A stretch of DNA of 54,647 nt from Aliihoeflea sp. 40Bstr573. GTDB taxonomy: Bacteria; Pseudomonadota; Alphaproteobacteria; Rhizobiales; Rhizobiaceae. How positions within the stretch are numbered: position 1 is the stretch's first letter; the number at the start of each line of letters is the position of its first letter. A program made the translations under genes and the position numbers. The notes beneath the pieces were generated by a model. The model had not been told where the DNA came from, ran no database searches, and worked only from the letters and a program-made list of their open reading frames with translations. The stretch is from positions 1 through 54,647 of the forward strand of contig NZ_JAAAMH010000018.1 in NCBI RefSeq assembly GCF_024105655.1. The letters run 5' to 3'. Positions 9,373 to 18,920 of this stretch are shown piece after piece.

Positions 9373-9594
9373 ATGACAAAGCTGAAACTCGGCCCGCTCC
9401 CCGACGACAAGCCCGTGAAGGTGACGGTGGAACTGCCCGCGTCGCTTCACCGCGATCTGGTCGCCTATGCCGAGGTACTGGCCCGCGAGACCGGCCAGCC
9501 CACCGCCGATCCCGTCAGGCTGATCGTACCGATGTTGGAGCGGTTCATCGCCACGGATCGTGGCTTTGCAAAGGCGCGAAAGATCCGCTCATGA
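9373..9594 (+). CDS. DUF2274 family protein at the end of the trb operon
   Basis: This 73-residue protein (MTKLKLGPLPDDKPVKVTVELP) matches the DUF2274 family, which habitually follows trbI in alphaproteobacterial ICEs. The central part resembles a short ribbon-helix-helix protein, so a regulatory role is possible but unproven. A perfect Shine-Dalgarno AGGAGGT lies 5 bases before the ATG. Its stop overlaps the stop of the convergent TetR gene in TCATGA (9589-9594). Confidence 0.85.
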   Translation: MTKLKLGPLPDDKPVKVTVELPASLHRDLVAYAEVLARETGQPTADPVRLIVPMLERFIATDRGFAKARKIRS

Positions 9595-10221
9595 CGTGAT
9601 CGGGTGTTTGGCCGGGCCGGTTGCCGCGATCATCTCCATGAGCGCGTCTATCACGCTCTGCGTCGAGTCCCACTTCGCCGCGTGGTCCAGCAGGCGGTTC
9701 TGAATGTTCAGACTGACCGCTCCATGGATCGTTGACCAGAACATGAAGCCGTAGCGTTGCAGGTCAGCACCCGGCAAGTAACCATGCTCCTGAGATGAGC
9801 GCAGGCCTGTCAGCAGCAGACTCAGGACCTGACGACCCGCTTCGCTTGACCACGGATCATCGCTCACCCCAAGCTTCGGGGGCGGTGAGAACATCAGCCG
9901 GTACAGAGTGGGGTTCTCCAGGGCGAAGCGCGCATAGGCATAGCTGCCATCGCGCAAATAGCCGAACGGATCGCCTCGCATCTGTTCGAAAACCGCGAAC
10001 TTCTCGTTGTAGAGGCGTCCAAATCCTTCGTCGCGCGCCGCGCGCAGTAAAGCATTCTTGTTGCGGAAATGGCCGTAAAGGGCCGGCGCCGTGCAGCCCA
10101 CGGCCTGTGCCACCGAGGTCAGTGGAACATCGAAGTCGCCTTGCTGTGCCAGCAGACGGATCGTTTCCTCGACCGCACGGCGAGCAATATCAAGTTCCTG
10201 CTCTTTTCGGGGGCGAGCCAT
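9589..10221 (-). CDS. TetR/AcrR family regulator beside the trb operon
   Basis: This is a one-component repressor, 210 residues from the ATG at 10221 (MARPRKEQELDIARRAVEETI). The N-terminal helix-turn-helix is visible (LTSVAQAVGCTAPALYGHFRNKNALLRAA, about residues 33-60) and a ligand-binding C-terminal domain follows (PTLYRLMFSPPP). A longer frame opens at a TTG at 10293, but that TTG is the -35 box of a plausible promoter, so the shorter start is preferred. It is convergent with the trb operon and divergent from the LysR gene. A role in controlling transfer is inferred from position. Confidence 0.88.
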   Translation of the reverse strand: MARPRKEQELDIARRAVEETIRLLAQQGDFDVPLTSVAQAVGCTAPALYGHFRNKNALLRAARDEGFGRLYNEKFAVFEQMRGDPFGYLRDGSYAYARFALENPTLYRLMFSPPPKLGVSDDPWSSEAGRQVLSLLLTGLRSSQEHGYLPGADLQRYGFMFWSTIHGAVSLNIQNRLLDHAAKWDSTQSVIDALMEMIAATGPAKHPITS

Positions 10222-10264
10222 CGAGATCCCTGTTGCGACTGTCCGCTGAAACTGAATACGATTT

Positions 10265-10293
10265 ATTTTTTTCGTTGACGGAGCCGATGTCAA
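10265..10293 (-). promoter_or_regulatory. Candidate sigma-70 promoter of the TetR gene
   Basis: On the minus strand a consensus TTGACA (10293-10288) is followed, 17 bases later, by AAAAAT (10270-10265). The spacing is ideal but the -10 box is weak. It lies 44 bases upstream of the chosen ATG at 10221. Confidence 0.4.
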
Positions 10294-10452
10294 GCAGCAC
10301 CATCTGGGAACTGAATGGTATTAAGTTTGAGGTGTGGAGGACGGGAGATGGTCGCGTATGAACCTGGCCATCACGGCACGCACCATCGCCTTCGCTGGCA
10401 GGCCGCGACCGAGCGCTGGCCAGAAGACGACTGCGGTTCGGGATGATGTGCC

Positions 10453-11439
10453 ATGCCTATGCACCGAAACAGGGACGCCCCATCTGGTAGCTCCGTCCTC
10501 GCGCGTATTGTCGAGGGCAGCGCTGGTAAGAGCACAATCCGGTTGCGCCAGTTGCGGCATTTCCTTGCTGCGGCCGACCACGGGAGCTTCCGCAAGGCTG
10601 CAATCGCCTTGGACATCAATGAATCATCGGTCAGCCGCCAGATCCGCGACCTTGAGGATGAATTGGGTGCCTCACTATTCATACGACATTCGGGCGGGGT
10701 GCGGCTGACGGTCGCCGGGCAGGAGTTTCTGCGCAGCGCCCGGCATGCTCTTCGGCAGATCGACATCGGCGTGACCAAGGTTGCCGCGGTCGGTCGGGCT
10801 GACCAGGGACTGCTCAAGGTCGGGATATTTTCTTCGCTGGCGTCGGGATTTCTGTTTAACCTCCTGCGACGGTTCGGGACGCGCCATCCGACCGTTCAGG
10901 TCGATCTTATAGATGGAAATCCGTCCGAGCACGTCGCTGCCGTCCGGCAGTTGGATCTGGACATCGCTTTCATAACCGGAACGGCACCCTGGGATGGCTG
11001 CGAAACGGAGCATCTCTGGTGCGAACGGGTCTTCGTGGTGCTGCCTGCTGGCCATCCCTTGGCCGCCAAAGCCGAACTCGAATGGCCTGATCTGACAGGT
11101 GAACGCTTCATCGTGAGCGATGTCGCACCGGGCCAGGAGATCCACGACTATCTGGTTGCTCACCTTGCCGGTCTCGGTCATCACCCTGACATTCAATCCC
11201 AGCATGTGGGCCGCGACAATATCCTGTCGCTGGTAGCTGTCGGTCGGGGGCTAACGCTGACAAGCGAAGCCACCACCGTTGGGCAGTTTCCGGGGATCGC
11301 ATTCCGGCAACTGGCGGATGAAGTGCTGCCCTTCAGCATGGTCTGGTCGGATAGAAACGATAATCCGGCCTGCAGGCGCCTGTTGAGCATGGCTCGAGCG
11401 ATGGGGAAAACCTCGTCAGCATTACAACCGAACGCCTGA
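10453..11439 (+). CDS. LysR-type transcriptional regulator
   Basis: This 328-residue LysR regulator has its winged helix at about residues 29-88 (IRLRQLRHFLAAADHGSFRK, then ESSVSRQIRDLEDELGASLF). A periplasmic-binding-protein-like effector domain follows (GLLKVGIFSSLASG, DLDIAFITG). The first ~28 residues are an extra tail, so a later start is possible. LysR genes commonly lie just downstream of trbI/DUF2274 in these ICEs. Its target is not evident; divergence from the TetR gene suggests a shared control region at 10222-10452. Confidence 0.88.
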   Translation: MPMHRNRDAPSGSSVLARIVEGSAGKSTIRLRQLRHFLAAADHGSFRKAAIALDINESSVSRQIRDLEDELGASLFIRHSGGVRLTVAGQEFLRSARHALRQIDIGVTKVAAVGRADQGLLKVGIFSSLASGFLFNLLRRFGTRHPTVQVDLIDGNPSEHVAAVRQLDLDIAFITGTAPWDGCETEHLWCERVFVVLPAGHPLAAKAELEWPDLTGERFIVSDVAPGQEIHDYLVAHLAGLGHHPDIQSQHVGRDNILSLVAVGRGLTLTSEATTVGQFPGIAFRQLADEVLPFSMVWSDRNDNPACRRLLSMARAMGKTSSALQPNA

Positions 11440-11596
11440 GGGGACATCGTCGCGTTCCAAATGTGTGCCTCTGTTGCGATTCCTCTCATACAGCACCACT
11501 TTCAGCGCCGACGGGAAGCCTCAGTTCCGCAGGATGCGTGGCACAAGAACTCCTGCGTTCCCCCCACCGAACGAAATTCGGCGGAAGTCGCGGGCT

Positions 11597-13717
11597 TCAG
11601 GAACCGCAGTTTCGATTATGGCGCGCGGCTATCCACTGGCTGAGCGCCTTCACCTCGGCAGCGCTGAAGCCCGTGGCCATCGCATCGGCAACGCGCTGCA
11701 TCATCGCCCGATCATCCGGGCCGGTCGACTTTGCGGGCCAGGATGATCGGAAATGCCCACAGGCATAACTGAACCCGGCCGCCCAGTCCCGCATGGCCAT
11801 CTGGCTTCGCGCGGACATCGCCGCTGAAAACTCCGCAGCCTCTTTCGCTTGGTCCAAGCAGGCGTTCGCGCGCATCAGGATCAGATCGGCGAAGCGCTGG
11901 ATACTATCCGACGTGAGGTTGCCAATGGCGCTGCCGAGGATCTCGGGTAGCCACCTGTTCGGCGCGATCACCTTCGGCGCGATGGTGGCCGACATCAGGA
12001 ACCCGTCTATCCAGTCCGCCGTGATCGCCGAGCCTTTCACGAGGCGCGCCAGTTCGCCCTTCCGCTCCGGCTTTGGCGCATCTGCCTCCGCCTCTTCCAC
12101 CCATTCCTCAAGCGTGGCGTCCTGATCCACGTCAGGATCGTCGAACACCCACGCCTCGATTGTCTGGTCGTGGACATCGGCCATGACCGGGATCTTCTTC
12201 AGATCGCGTCCTTCGAGGAGCGCCATTGCCGTGGCCGTGAAGCTGGCGGCGTCCGGGTGGTCGCTTGCGGCCAGCACATCTGCCGCCCGCGCGACAAGCC
12301 GCGCCCAGAAGTCGCGCCGGGTCTCGAGCCATCGCCAGAGCGCCGCGTCCAGCGCGCGCGGGTTGTGGCGGCCCTCGAGCACCTCATGCGCATGATCACT
12401 TTCCTCGAACCAACTCTGGACGATCTCATGGCGATCCCACCAGCCCTCGCTGGCATTGATCAGCTTGCCTTGCGCCGGAGCCGAGAGACCGCGTATGCGT
12501 TCCGCGACGGGCAGCGCCGCGATCAGGGCCTCGGTCGTGACCGCTTCCGGCCGCAGCTTATCGAGGCCGCAAAGTTCCGCCACCTCGATGAGGCCCGCGG
12601 CCGGGGGCAACCCTGCTGCAAGGCCATCGGCCAGCGCCATGGCGAGGCTGCCTTCGAGCCAGGAGAGGGGCACCTTGACCGCGCCGGTCTCCTGGCTGAT
12701 GCGGCTTAACAGCGCCTTCTGTTCGTTCGCCGATTTGCAGGGCACGGTGTAGGCGTCCTTGACCCCGTGGCCCTGCTTGAAGAGCAGCATCGCGGTCTTG
12801 CGGCTGCCGCCCGACTGCAGCGCGATCATGAGGCTTTGCGCGCCGCCGCCATCGGGCAGTGTGGCCATGACCGAATGGATAGTCCACGGCTTGGCTGACG
12901 CGCCGGTCGCCAGACCCGACCGCATGGCGAGTTTCAATGCCTTGTCCACCGAGGCGCGGGCCTCGTCCTGAGGCATCCAGCTGCGCAGGATCACCATCTT
13001 GCCCGCTATCTCCTGCGAGAGCGTGCCTGTCGCGGCGCGTTCGCCCAAGGCGTGCGCCGCCGCAGCGCGGATCTGCGCTGACGGATCGAGCAGCCAGAAA
13101 CATGCCAGCTTCGCGTGGATCGGCTCCGATCGTCCAACCGACCATGCAATGACATGCTGACGCATTGCCGACGGCATTGCTGGGAACGTCTCGGTCAGCG
13201 CTGCATGCAGCGCGAGCGCATCGCCTTCGGTCTGCTCGATCAGACTGCGGAACAGATCTTCCAGCGCCGCCTCCGCCGCGACACGATCCTGCGGGGCAGG
13301 ACTGGGCGCTGCGAGCATCATATCGGCGGCAGAAACCTCCAGAGATGTGGGTGCGGGCAGTCCGTTCGTGGTCCATGCGCTTGCAAGGAGCAGGCGGTGG
13401 AAGGGGCTCAGGCGCCCCTGGCCAGAAGCCAGTTCGACCGCATCTGCCACGGCCTCTAGAAAGGTATCACCTCGCTTCTTTCGGTTCTCCCTAGCGATAC
13501 GTGCGGCATCCAGTGCCGATGCCAGCAATTCGGTGAGTGGCTCCAGCTCCGGGGCACTCTCCTTCGTGGCGCAGAGCTTCGCGACCAGACGGCCACCCAA
13601 TGCTGGCCGATGCAGCATCGAAAAACTTGCGCGGTCGAGAACCTCGCCGCGCGCACTATCATCGTCCTGCAGCCGCGACAGTTCCGCCAATGCTGTCTCG
13701 ATCGGTCCTTCCGACAC
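11597..13717 (-). CDS. Large HEAT-like protein with C-terminal UPF0149/YecA-type domain
   Basis: This 706-residue protein is mostly alpha-helical, with HEAT-like segments (for example AKLACFWLLDPSAQIRAAAA and AAHALGERAATGTL near residues 205-235). The C-terminal part (about 560-700) resembles the UPF0149/YecA family: WIDGFLMSATIAP, a PNRWLPEILG segment and a helical tail. No catalytic motif is apparent, and the usual YecA zinc-binding tail is not visible. It is divergent from sbcB, 190 bases away. The function is unknown; its place at the start of the cargo region makes a defence or genome-maintenance role possible. Confidence 0.65.
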   Translation of the reverse strand: MSEGPIETALAELSRLQDDDSARGEVLDRASFSMLHRPALGGRLVAKLCATKESAPELEPLTELLASALDAARIARENRKKRGDTFLEAVADAVELASGQGRLSPFHRLLLASAWTTNGLPAPTSLEVSAADMMLAAPSPAPQDRVAAEAALEDLFRSLIEQTEGDALALHAALTETFPAMPSAMRQHVIAWSVGRSEPIHAKLACFWLLDPSAQIRAAAAHALGERAATGTLSQEIAGKMVILRSWMPQDEARASVDKALKLAMRSGLATGASAKPWTIHSVMATLPDGGGAQSLMIALQSGGSRKTAMLLFKQGHGVKDAYTVPCKSANEQKALLSRISQETGAVKVPLSWLEGSLAMALADGLAAGLPPAAGLIEVAELCGLDKLRPEAVTTEALIAALPVAERIRGLSAPAQGKLINASEGWWDRHEIVQSWFEESDHAHEVLEGRHNPRALDAALWRWLETRRDFWARLVARAADVLAASDHPDAASFTATAMALLEGRDLKKIPVMADVHDQTIEAWVFDDPDVDQDATLEEWVEEAEADAPKPERKGELARLVKGSAITADWIDGFLMSATIAPKVIAPNRWLPEILGSAIGNLTSDSIQRFADLILMRANACLDQAKEAAEFSAAMSARSQMAMRDWAAGFSYACGHFRSSWPAKSTGPDDRAMMQRVADAMATGFSAAEVKALSQWIAARHNRNCGS

Positions 13718-13907
13718 GTATCCCCACTTTCTGAATCGCGCCCTTATATTTTTCGCAGCCTATTCGCCGGCCGTGGGATTGTCACCGACGCGAGCACTGA
13801 GAGCGGCACTTATTGGCCCAGAACAGGTCCGACCCGTCGTCGTTGGCCACAGGTCCAGACCGGAACATCGATGCTGACGCGACGGTGACCACAAGTTATG
13901 GTGCCCC

Positions 13908-15287
13908 ATGACCTTTGCCTTCTACGATCTGGAGACGACCGGCACTTCCCCTGCATTCGATCAGCCCCTGCAATTCGCTGCCATTTTGACGGATGATGCG
14001 CTCGCGGAGATCGAGCGCGTCAATTTGCGTTGCCGCATCGCGCCGCATGTCATTCCGTCGCCTTGGGCGCTTGCAGTTACCGGGGTGCGCCCGGCGCAGC
14101 TCCTAGACCCGGCTTTGCCGACGTTCTTCGAGCTTGCGCAGCAAATCGGCGCGCTGATCAAGCGCTGGTCTCCCGCGATCTGGACCGGTTTCAACAGCGT
14201 CCGCTTCGATGAGGAAATGCTGCGCCAGGCCTTTTATCAGAACCTGCAGCCCGACATCTTCGCCACCCAGTTCAACGGCAACACGCGCTTCGATGTGCTG
14301 ACCGCGCTCTATGCCGTCTGGTATCGTCAGCCTGACCTGTTTGAGTGGCCGGTCGAGGTGGATGGCAGGTTACGCTTCAATTTGGACCGCATAGCGCCGC
14401 TGAACGGCTTTGCTGCACACGATGCGCATGATGCGCTCGGCGATGTCGAGGCGACCATACACATCGCCCGCCGCATCGCCGACCGTGCCCCGGCGCTCTG
14501 GGCAGAATTGCTGGCCAACCGGGACAAGGCGCATGTTCAAGCCAGCCTTGAAACCTACCAGCCCATGGCGCTGGTGGAGCGTTTTGGCGGCGGCCCGCCG
14601 CACGCGACCGTCGGCTGCTTCTGTGGCATGTCGGCCAGCAACGCCAATCAGGCGGCCTTCTTCGATCTTGATGCCACTGATCCGGCAGATCTCCTTGCGG
14701 TCGATGACGCAACGCTCTTTGCTGCCGTCGATGCCACACCCAAGGTCATCCGGGCCTTCTCGATCAATAAGTCACCCGCTTTACTTTCGGTCTCGACGCC
14801 CAGCGCTATCCAGGTGCAGCGGGCACATGTGATCGCTACTGCTCCTGACTTCCGGGCGCGGGTCGCGCAGGCGCTGGCCGCCCGCTTCCCCAAAGATCCT
14901 GCGGCACCGCTGCCTCCGGTAGAAAAGCAGATCTATGACGGCTTCTACGGCCATGCGGACAAGACTCTCCTTGCCAAGTTCCAGCCTGCGGACTGGCGTC
15001 GACGGCAGGAGATCGTGTCCAGTCTTGCAGACCCCCGCCTGCGCCAGCTCGGCCGCCGCCTCGTTGCGTTTCACGCGCCCGATCTGCTCTCGACCGAAGA
15101 GCGCGGGCAATACGAGGCATGGTTGCGGGGGCGCTGGTCTGCACCGGAGGACCGGGAGACTGAATGTATGACCACGGTTCGCGCACACGCTGCTCTGGAC
15201 GAGATGCGGGCCGATGAAGGGCTCGATCTGGGACTTGTCGCCGAGATCGAGATATTCCTGCAACAGTTTGGTCTGCCGGAAAGCTAA
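13908..15287 (+). CDS. sbcB: Exonuclease I, 3'-5' single-strand DNA exonuclease
   Basis: Exonuclease I degrades single-stranded DNA 3' to 5' and acts with RecJ and RecBCD-type repair. The 459-residue product is close to the E. coli length (475). DEDDh catalytic motifs are visible: FYDLETTGTSP with Asp7 and Glu9, a middle NSVRFDEEML motif, and a HDAHDALGDVEAT motif carrying the His and last Asp. The C-terminal SH3-like and helical regions are present (QIYDGFYGHADK). It is rare for an ICE to carry sbcB, so it may be cargo that works with the nearby nucleases. A 52-base gap separates it from the WYL regulator. Confidence 0.93.
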   Translation: MTFAFYDLETTGTSPAFDQPLQFAAILTDDALAEIERVNLRCRIAPHVIPSPWALAVTGVRPAQLLDPALPTFFELAQQIGALIKRWSPAIWTGFNSVRFDEEMLRQAFYQNLQPDIFATQFNGNTRFDVLTALYAVWYRQPDLFEWPVEVDGRLRFNLDRIAPLNGFAAHDAHDALGDVEATIHIARRIADRAPALWAELLANRDKAHVQASLETYQPMALVERFGGGPPHATVGCFCGMSASNANQAAFFDLDATDPADLLAVDDATLFAAVDATPKVIRAFSINKSPALLSVSTPSAIQVQRAHVIATAPDFRARVAQALAARFPKDPAAPLPPVEKQIYDGFYGHADKTLLAKFQPADWRRRQEIVSSLADPRLRQLGRRLVAFHAPDLLSTEERGQYEAWLRGRWSAPEDRETECMTTVRAHAALDEMRADEGLDLGLVAEIEIFLQQFGLPES

Positions 15288-15339
15288 CGATCAGAGGCTG
15301 TTCAGCTACCAGAATCATTTTATTGCGAGGGACTAATTT

Positions 15340-16242
15340 ATGGTTCTATACTCGCAACAGGTGAAGGAAAGGCTCGGTGTGCCCCGCAGACAGATCAAAC
15401 AGCTGAACTGGGGTGCGGAGCGGCGTAACGAGTTCATCGAATTCCGGGTGTTCTGGCATGGCCGGATCAATCGCTCGGACCTGATGGAAACTTTCGGCAT
15501 CTCACTCCAGCAGGCATCCCTCGACCTGACGGGCTATGCAGAGCGGTGGAAGCGAAACCTCGTCTATGACAAGAGCCAGCGTGCCTATGTCCGGGGTCGG
15601 AGCTTCAAGCCGCATTTCATAAAGCCTTCCGCCGAGGACTATCTCGCTCAGCTGCGTGCCCTCGATCAGGGCCTGGTCTCGCGCGAGCAGAGCTGGATCT
15701 GTCTGTTTCCAGGCTATGGAACCACGCCGACACCCGCGCGGGGGATTGCGTCCGAAACCCTGCGCGAGGTGTTGACCGCCATTCATGAGCCATCGGCTCT
15801 TGAGGTAACCTACCAGTCGATGTCGCGCCCCGAGCCAAGCGCGCGCTGGATCGAGCCGCACTCACTGGCCTTCGACGGGTTTCGCTGGCACGCCCGTGCG
15901 TTCTGTCAGAATGACCAGGTGTTCAAGGATTTCCTGCTCTCCCGGATTGTCGAAACAGGCAAGCACGGGCCGGTCACGGCCGACCCTCAGAGTGATGTCG
16001 ATTGGCACACGGAGGTCATCCTGGAAATCGGGCCGCATCCTGATCTTTCTCCAACGCAACGTCGTGCGATCGAGATGGATTATGGGATGGAGAACGAGCG
16101 CGCGCAGATTCCTGTGCGCAAGGCGCTGCTGTTCTATGCGCTCAAGCGTCTCGGCCTCGACACGGACCCGGCGGCGCGGCGGCCGCAGGACCAGCAAATT
16201 GTACTGATCAGCCAGAATTCCCTGCCAAAGGTCTACGCATGA
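15340..16242 (+). CDS. WYL-domain transcriptional regulator of the BrxR/CapW type
   Basis: The 300-residue product has an N-terminal winged helix with the BrxR/CapW-like signature RRNEFIEFRVFWHGRINRSD and FGISLQQASLDL (about residues 27-65). The middle WYL domain follows (about 130-205, EVTYQSMSRP, then WIEPHSLAFDGFRWHARAFC). A WCX-like C-terminal domain ends the protein. BrxR/CapW homodimers repress phage-defence operons and are thought to respond to ligands through the WYL domain. Its TGA overlaps the methyltransferase ATG, so it is co-translated with the system it probably controls. The family match is strong; the ligand is unknown. Confidence 0.88.
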   Translation: MVLYSQQVKERLGVPRRQIKQLNWGAERRNEFIEFRVFWHGRINRSDLMETFGISLQQASLDLTGYAERWKRNLVYDKSQRAYVRGRSFKPHFIKPSAEDYLAQLRALDQGLVSREQSWICLFPGYGTTPTPARGIASETLREVLTAIHEPSALEVTYQSMSRPEPSARWIEPHSLAFDGFRWHARAFCQNDQVFKDFLLSRIVETGKHGPVTADPQSDVDWHTEVILEIGPHPDLSPTQRRAIEMDYGMENERAQIPVRKALLFYALKRLGLDTDPAARRPQDQQIVLISQNSLPKVYA

Positions 16243-18920
16243 ACCCCACTGAAATTTACGAGGCCTTGGCCAATCTTGCGAGCAAGCCCTTCGATGCTGC
16301 GGAATTTCCCTTCGAGTTCGCCTTGGCGACCGACAACGCACCCGCGACGATCGCGAAGCTCAAGGGCGGCACCTACAACAAGTCCGACATTCCCGATGGG
16401 GTGCTTCTGAACCAGAAGTTCCATTTTTCCCCGGCACTGCCCGGCATGAGCGCGGCGTGTCTGGATGCCTTGCGGGCCAGCAAGCGAAACGCGAAGCACC
16501 GGCCCGCTATTCTGATCGCCACAGACGGACAAGAAATCGCCGCCGAGCATCCAAAGTCCGGCGACACCCTTTATTGCGCCTTTTCGGAACTTGGCGACCG
16601 CTTCGGCTTTTTCCTGCCCGCCGCCGGGAAGGAACGCTACCGCGCGGCCGAGGAGAACCCGGTTGACGTCAAGGTCGCGGGCAAGCTGGCCAAGCTTTAC
16701 GACGCGCTGATCCGCAAGAACCCGGACTGGGCAGAAAAGGCGCGTCAGCATGACATGAACCAGCTGATGACCCGGCTGATCTTTTGCATGTTTGCCGAAG
16801 ATGTCGGTATCTTCCCCGAAAATCAGTTCAGCCGCCTGATCTTCACCCATGCCGGCGACCGGGGTGAAGGGATGCGTGAGGTGTTGATCAACGCTTTCAC
16901 CGCGATGAACACGCCCAAGCCGGACAGAGGCGGGCTGCCCGCCTCGACGCGCGAGTTCGAATACGTCAACGGCGGCCTCTTTGCCGGCCGCATCGACGCG
17001 CCGGTGTTCGACGTGACCGCCACCCGGTATCTCAAGGATGTCTGTGGCGAGACCTGGACCGGGATCAACCCGGACATCTTCGGCTCGATGATCCAGTCGG
17101 TGGCGAACGCCAAATTGCGGTCGGAACTGGGGATGCACTATACCAGTGTCCCGAACATCATGAAGGTGCTGGGGCCGCTGTTCCTTGATGATCTTGATGC
17201 CGAAATCGAAAAGGCTTGGGGGCGCGAGCGGGCCTTGCGGCAGGTGCTGGAGCGGATCGGGAAAATCCGGGTGTTCGACCCGGCCTGTGGCTCGGGGAAT
17301 TTTCTTGTCGTCGCCTATCGGTCCCTGCGCGAGCGCGAGATCAGGATTCTGACGCGGCTTGCCGAACTGACCGGCGGCGCCCAGACCGAAATGTGGTCGG
17401 CGGTGCCGATCCGGAACTTCTATGGGATCGAACTGACCGATTTTGCCGTGGAAACGGCAAAGCTGGCGCTGTTCATCGCCGAGTATCAGGCCAACGCCCT
17501 CTTCAAGGAGGCCTTCGGCCGCAAGCCCGCCGACCTGCCGCTGAGGGACGCGGCGAATATCGTCTGCGACAACGCGCTGCGGGTTGACTGGGAACGGGTC
17601 TGCCCGCCGCCGGAGGATGGCGGCGAGGTGTTCATCGCGGGGAACCCGCCGTTTGTCGGAACAACCTACCGGACAGCCGAACAGAAAGCGGACTTCAATC
17701 ATGTTTTCAGCGGTCGCGTAGATTCGAGCGGGCGTCTTGATTTCGTATCGGCATGGCTGCTTAAGGCTGCCGACTATGTTCGCGATCATGCCGGTGTCGC
17801 AGCTCTACTTGCAACAAGTTCCACAGTTCAGGGGGCATCTGTTGAACCGCTTTGGACCGAGATTTTGAGTGGCGGAAACCAGATTTTCTTTGCCCACCGA
17901 TCGTTTAAATGGCGAAACAACGCGGCGAGAAACGCGGCAGTTGAGTGCGTGATCGTAGGGCTTCGGCAGCACAAGCAGGGATCTGTTCGCCTATTTGATG
18001 AAAGCACAGCCCATACTGTCGAAGCAATCAATGCCTACCTGATTGCGGGCCAACAGATATTTGTCGCCGCTACGCGGAATAGTCTTTTTGGTATGCCGCA
18101 GATGGGGCCGGGGAATTTTCCATACGACTTCGGGCACCTCATCCTGTCGCCGGAGGAAAGGGATGCCATGCTGGATGTTTCCCCGGAAGCTGCGCCCTTC
18201 ATCAGAAAATTCGGTGGTTCACGCGAGGTGATCCACGGCCTCCAGCGGTTCTGCCTCTGGATAGACGATCATGAGGTCGAGGTTGCGAGAAAAATTCCGG
18301 AAATTAGCCGTCGGATCGACGCTGTAAAGACCGACCGTCTTGCGAGCAAGGATTCTGGGACACGTCGAATGGCGCAGCGACCACACCAATTCCGCGAACA
18401 TGTTGCGCCGAAGAGCCACGCTATTCTTGTCCCCCGAACGAGTTCTGAAAATCGACCATATCTTCCCTTTGATCGTGTGGGCGCTGATTTTGTGTCGTCA
18501 GACAATAACCATGTCATACTGGACGCCCCCGACTGGTGCATGGCGCTGATCGCCTCGCGCCTGCATCTGGTCTGGATCGGGACGGTCTGCGGGCGGCTGG
18601 AATCCCGTTTCCGCTATTCCAACACCCTCGGCTGGAACACCTTCCCGGTCCCGAAATTCACCGGCGATCAACTGGCTGCCCTGACCGCCTCGGCCATGGC
18701 CATCCTGCGCTGTCGCTATGGCCATTACCCGGCGACCATTGCCCAGCTTTACGATCCCGACAAGATGCCCGACGATCTGCGCGCCGCCCACAAGGCAAAC
18801 GATGACCTGCTGGAAAGCATGTATATCGGCCGCCCGTTCCGCAATGACACCGAACGGCTGGAGCACCTGTTCAAGCTCTATGCCGCGCGGGCGAAAAAGC
18901 TGAAGAAGGGGGCCGCCTGA
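16239..18920 (+). CDS. MmeI-like class I DNA (adenine) methyltransferase without N-terminal nuclease
   Basis: This 893-residue enzyme should transfer methyl groups from S-adenosylmethionine to DNA adenine. Motif I is FDPACGSGNFLV (about residues 346-357) and motif IV is the NPPF form (AGNPPFVGT, about 467). An MmeI-type helicase-spacer-like segment (MTRLIFCMFAEDVGIFP) lies before the catalytic domain. A long target-recognition and C-terminal region follows (RFRYSNTLGWNTFPVP). The MmeI PD-ExK nuclease domain is not seen at the N-terminus; a different ~180-residue domain stands there, as in a known branch of these enzymes. Cleavage would therefore have to come from a partner, most simply the GIY-YIG protein encoded two genes downstream. 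It is coupled at both ends (ATGA and TGATG). Confidence 0.88.
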   Translation: MNPTEIYEALANLASKPFDAAEFPFEFALATDNAPATIAKLKGGTYNKSDIPDGVLLNQKFHFSPALPGMSAACLDALRASKRNAKHRPAILIATDGQEIAAEHPKSGDTLYCAFSELGDRFGFFLPAAGKERYRAAEENPVDVKVAGKLAKLYDALIRKNPDWAEKARQHDMNQLMTRLIFCMFAEDVGIFPENQFSRLIFTHAGDRGEGMREVLINAFTAMNTPKPDRGGLPASTREFEYVNGGLFAGRIDAPVFDVTATRYLKDVCGETWTGINPDIFGSMIQSVANAKLRSELGMHYTSVPNIMKVLGPLFLDDLDAEIEKAWGRERALRQVLERIGKIRVFDPACGSGNFLVVAYRSLREREIRILTRLAELTGGAQTEMWSAVPIRNFYGIELTDFAVETAKLALFIAEYQANALFKEAFGRKPADLPLRDAANIVCDNALRVDWERVCPPPEDGGEVFIAGNPPFVGTTYRTAEQKADFNHVFSGRVDSSGRLDFVSAWLLKAADYVRDHAGVAALLATSSTVQGASVEPLWTEILSGGNQIFFAHRSFKWRNNAARNAAVECVIVGLRQHKQGSVRLFDESTAHTVEAINAYLIAGQQIFVAATRNSLFGMPQMGPGNFPYDFGHLILSPEERDAMLDVSPEAAPFIRKFGGSREVIHGLQRFCLWIDDHEVEVARKIPEISRRIDAVKTDRLASKDSGTRRMAQRPHQFREHVAPKSHAILVPRTSSENRPYLPFDRVGADFVSSDNNHVILDAPDWCMALIASRLHLVWIGTVCGRLESRFRYSNTLGWNTFPVPKFTGDQLAALTASAMAILRCRYGHYPATIAQLYDPDKMPDDLRAAHKANDDLLESMYIGRPFRNDTERLEHLFKLYAARAKKLKKGAA

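Noticed and set aside
10222-10293. TTG start for the TetR gene at 10293
   Set aside because: The TTG is the first half of a consensus -35 box, and the ATG at 10221 has an AGGGA upstream and a typical MARPRK start.
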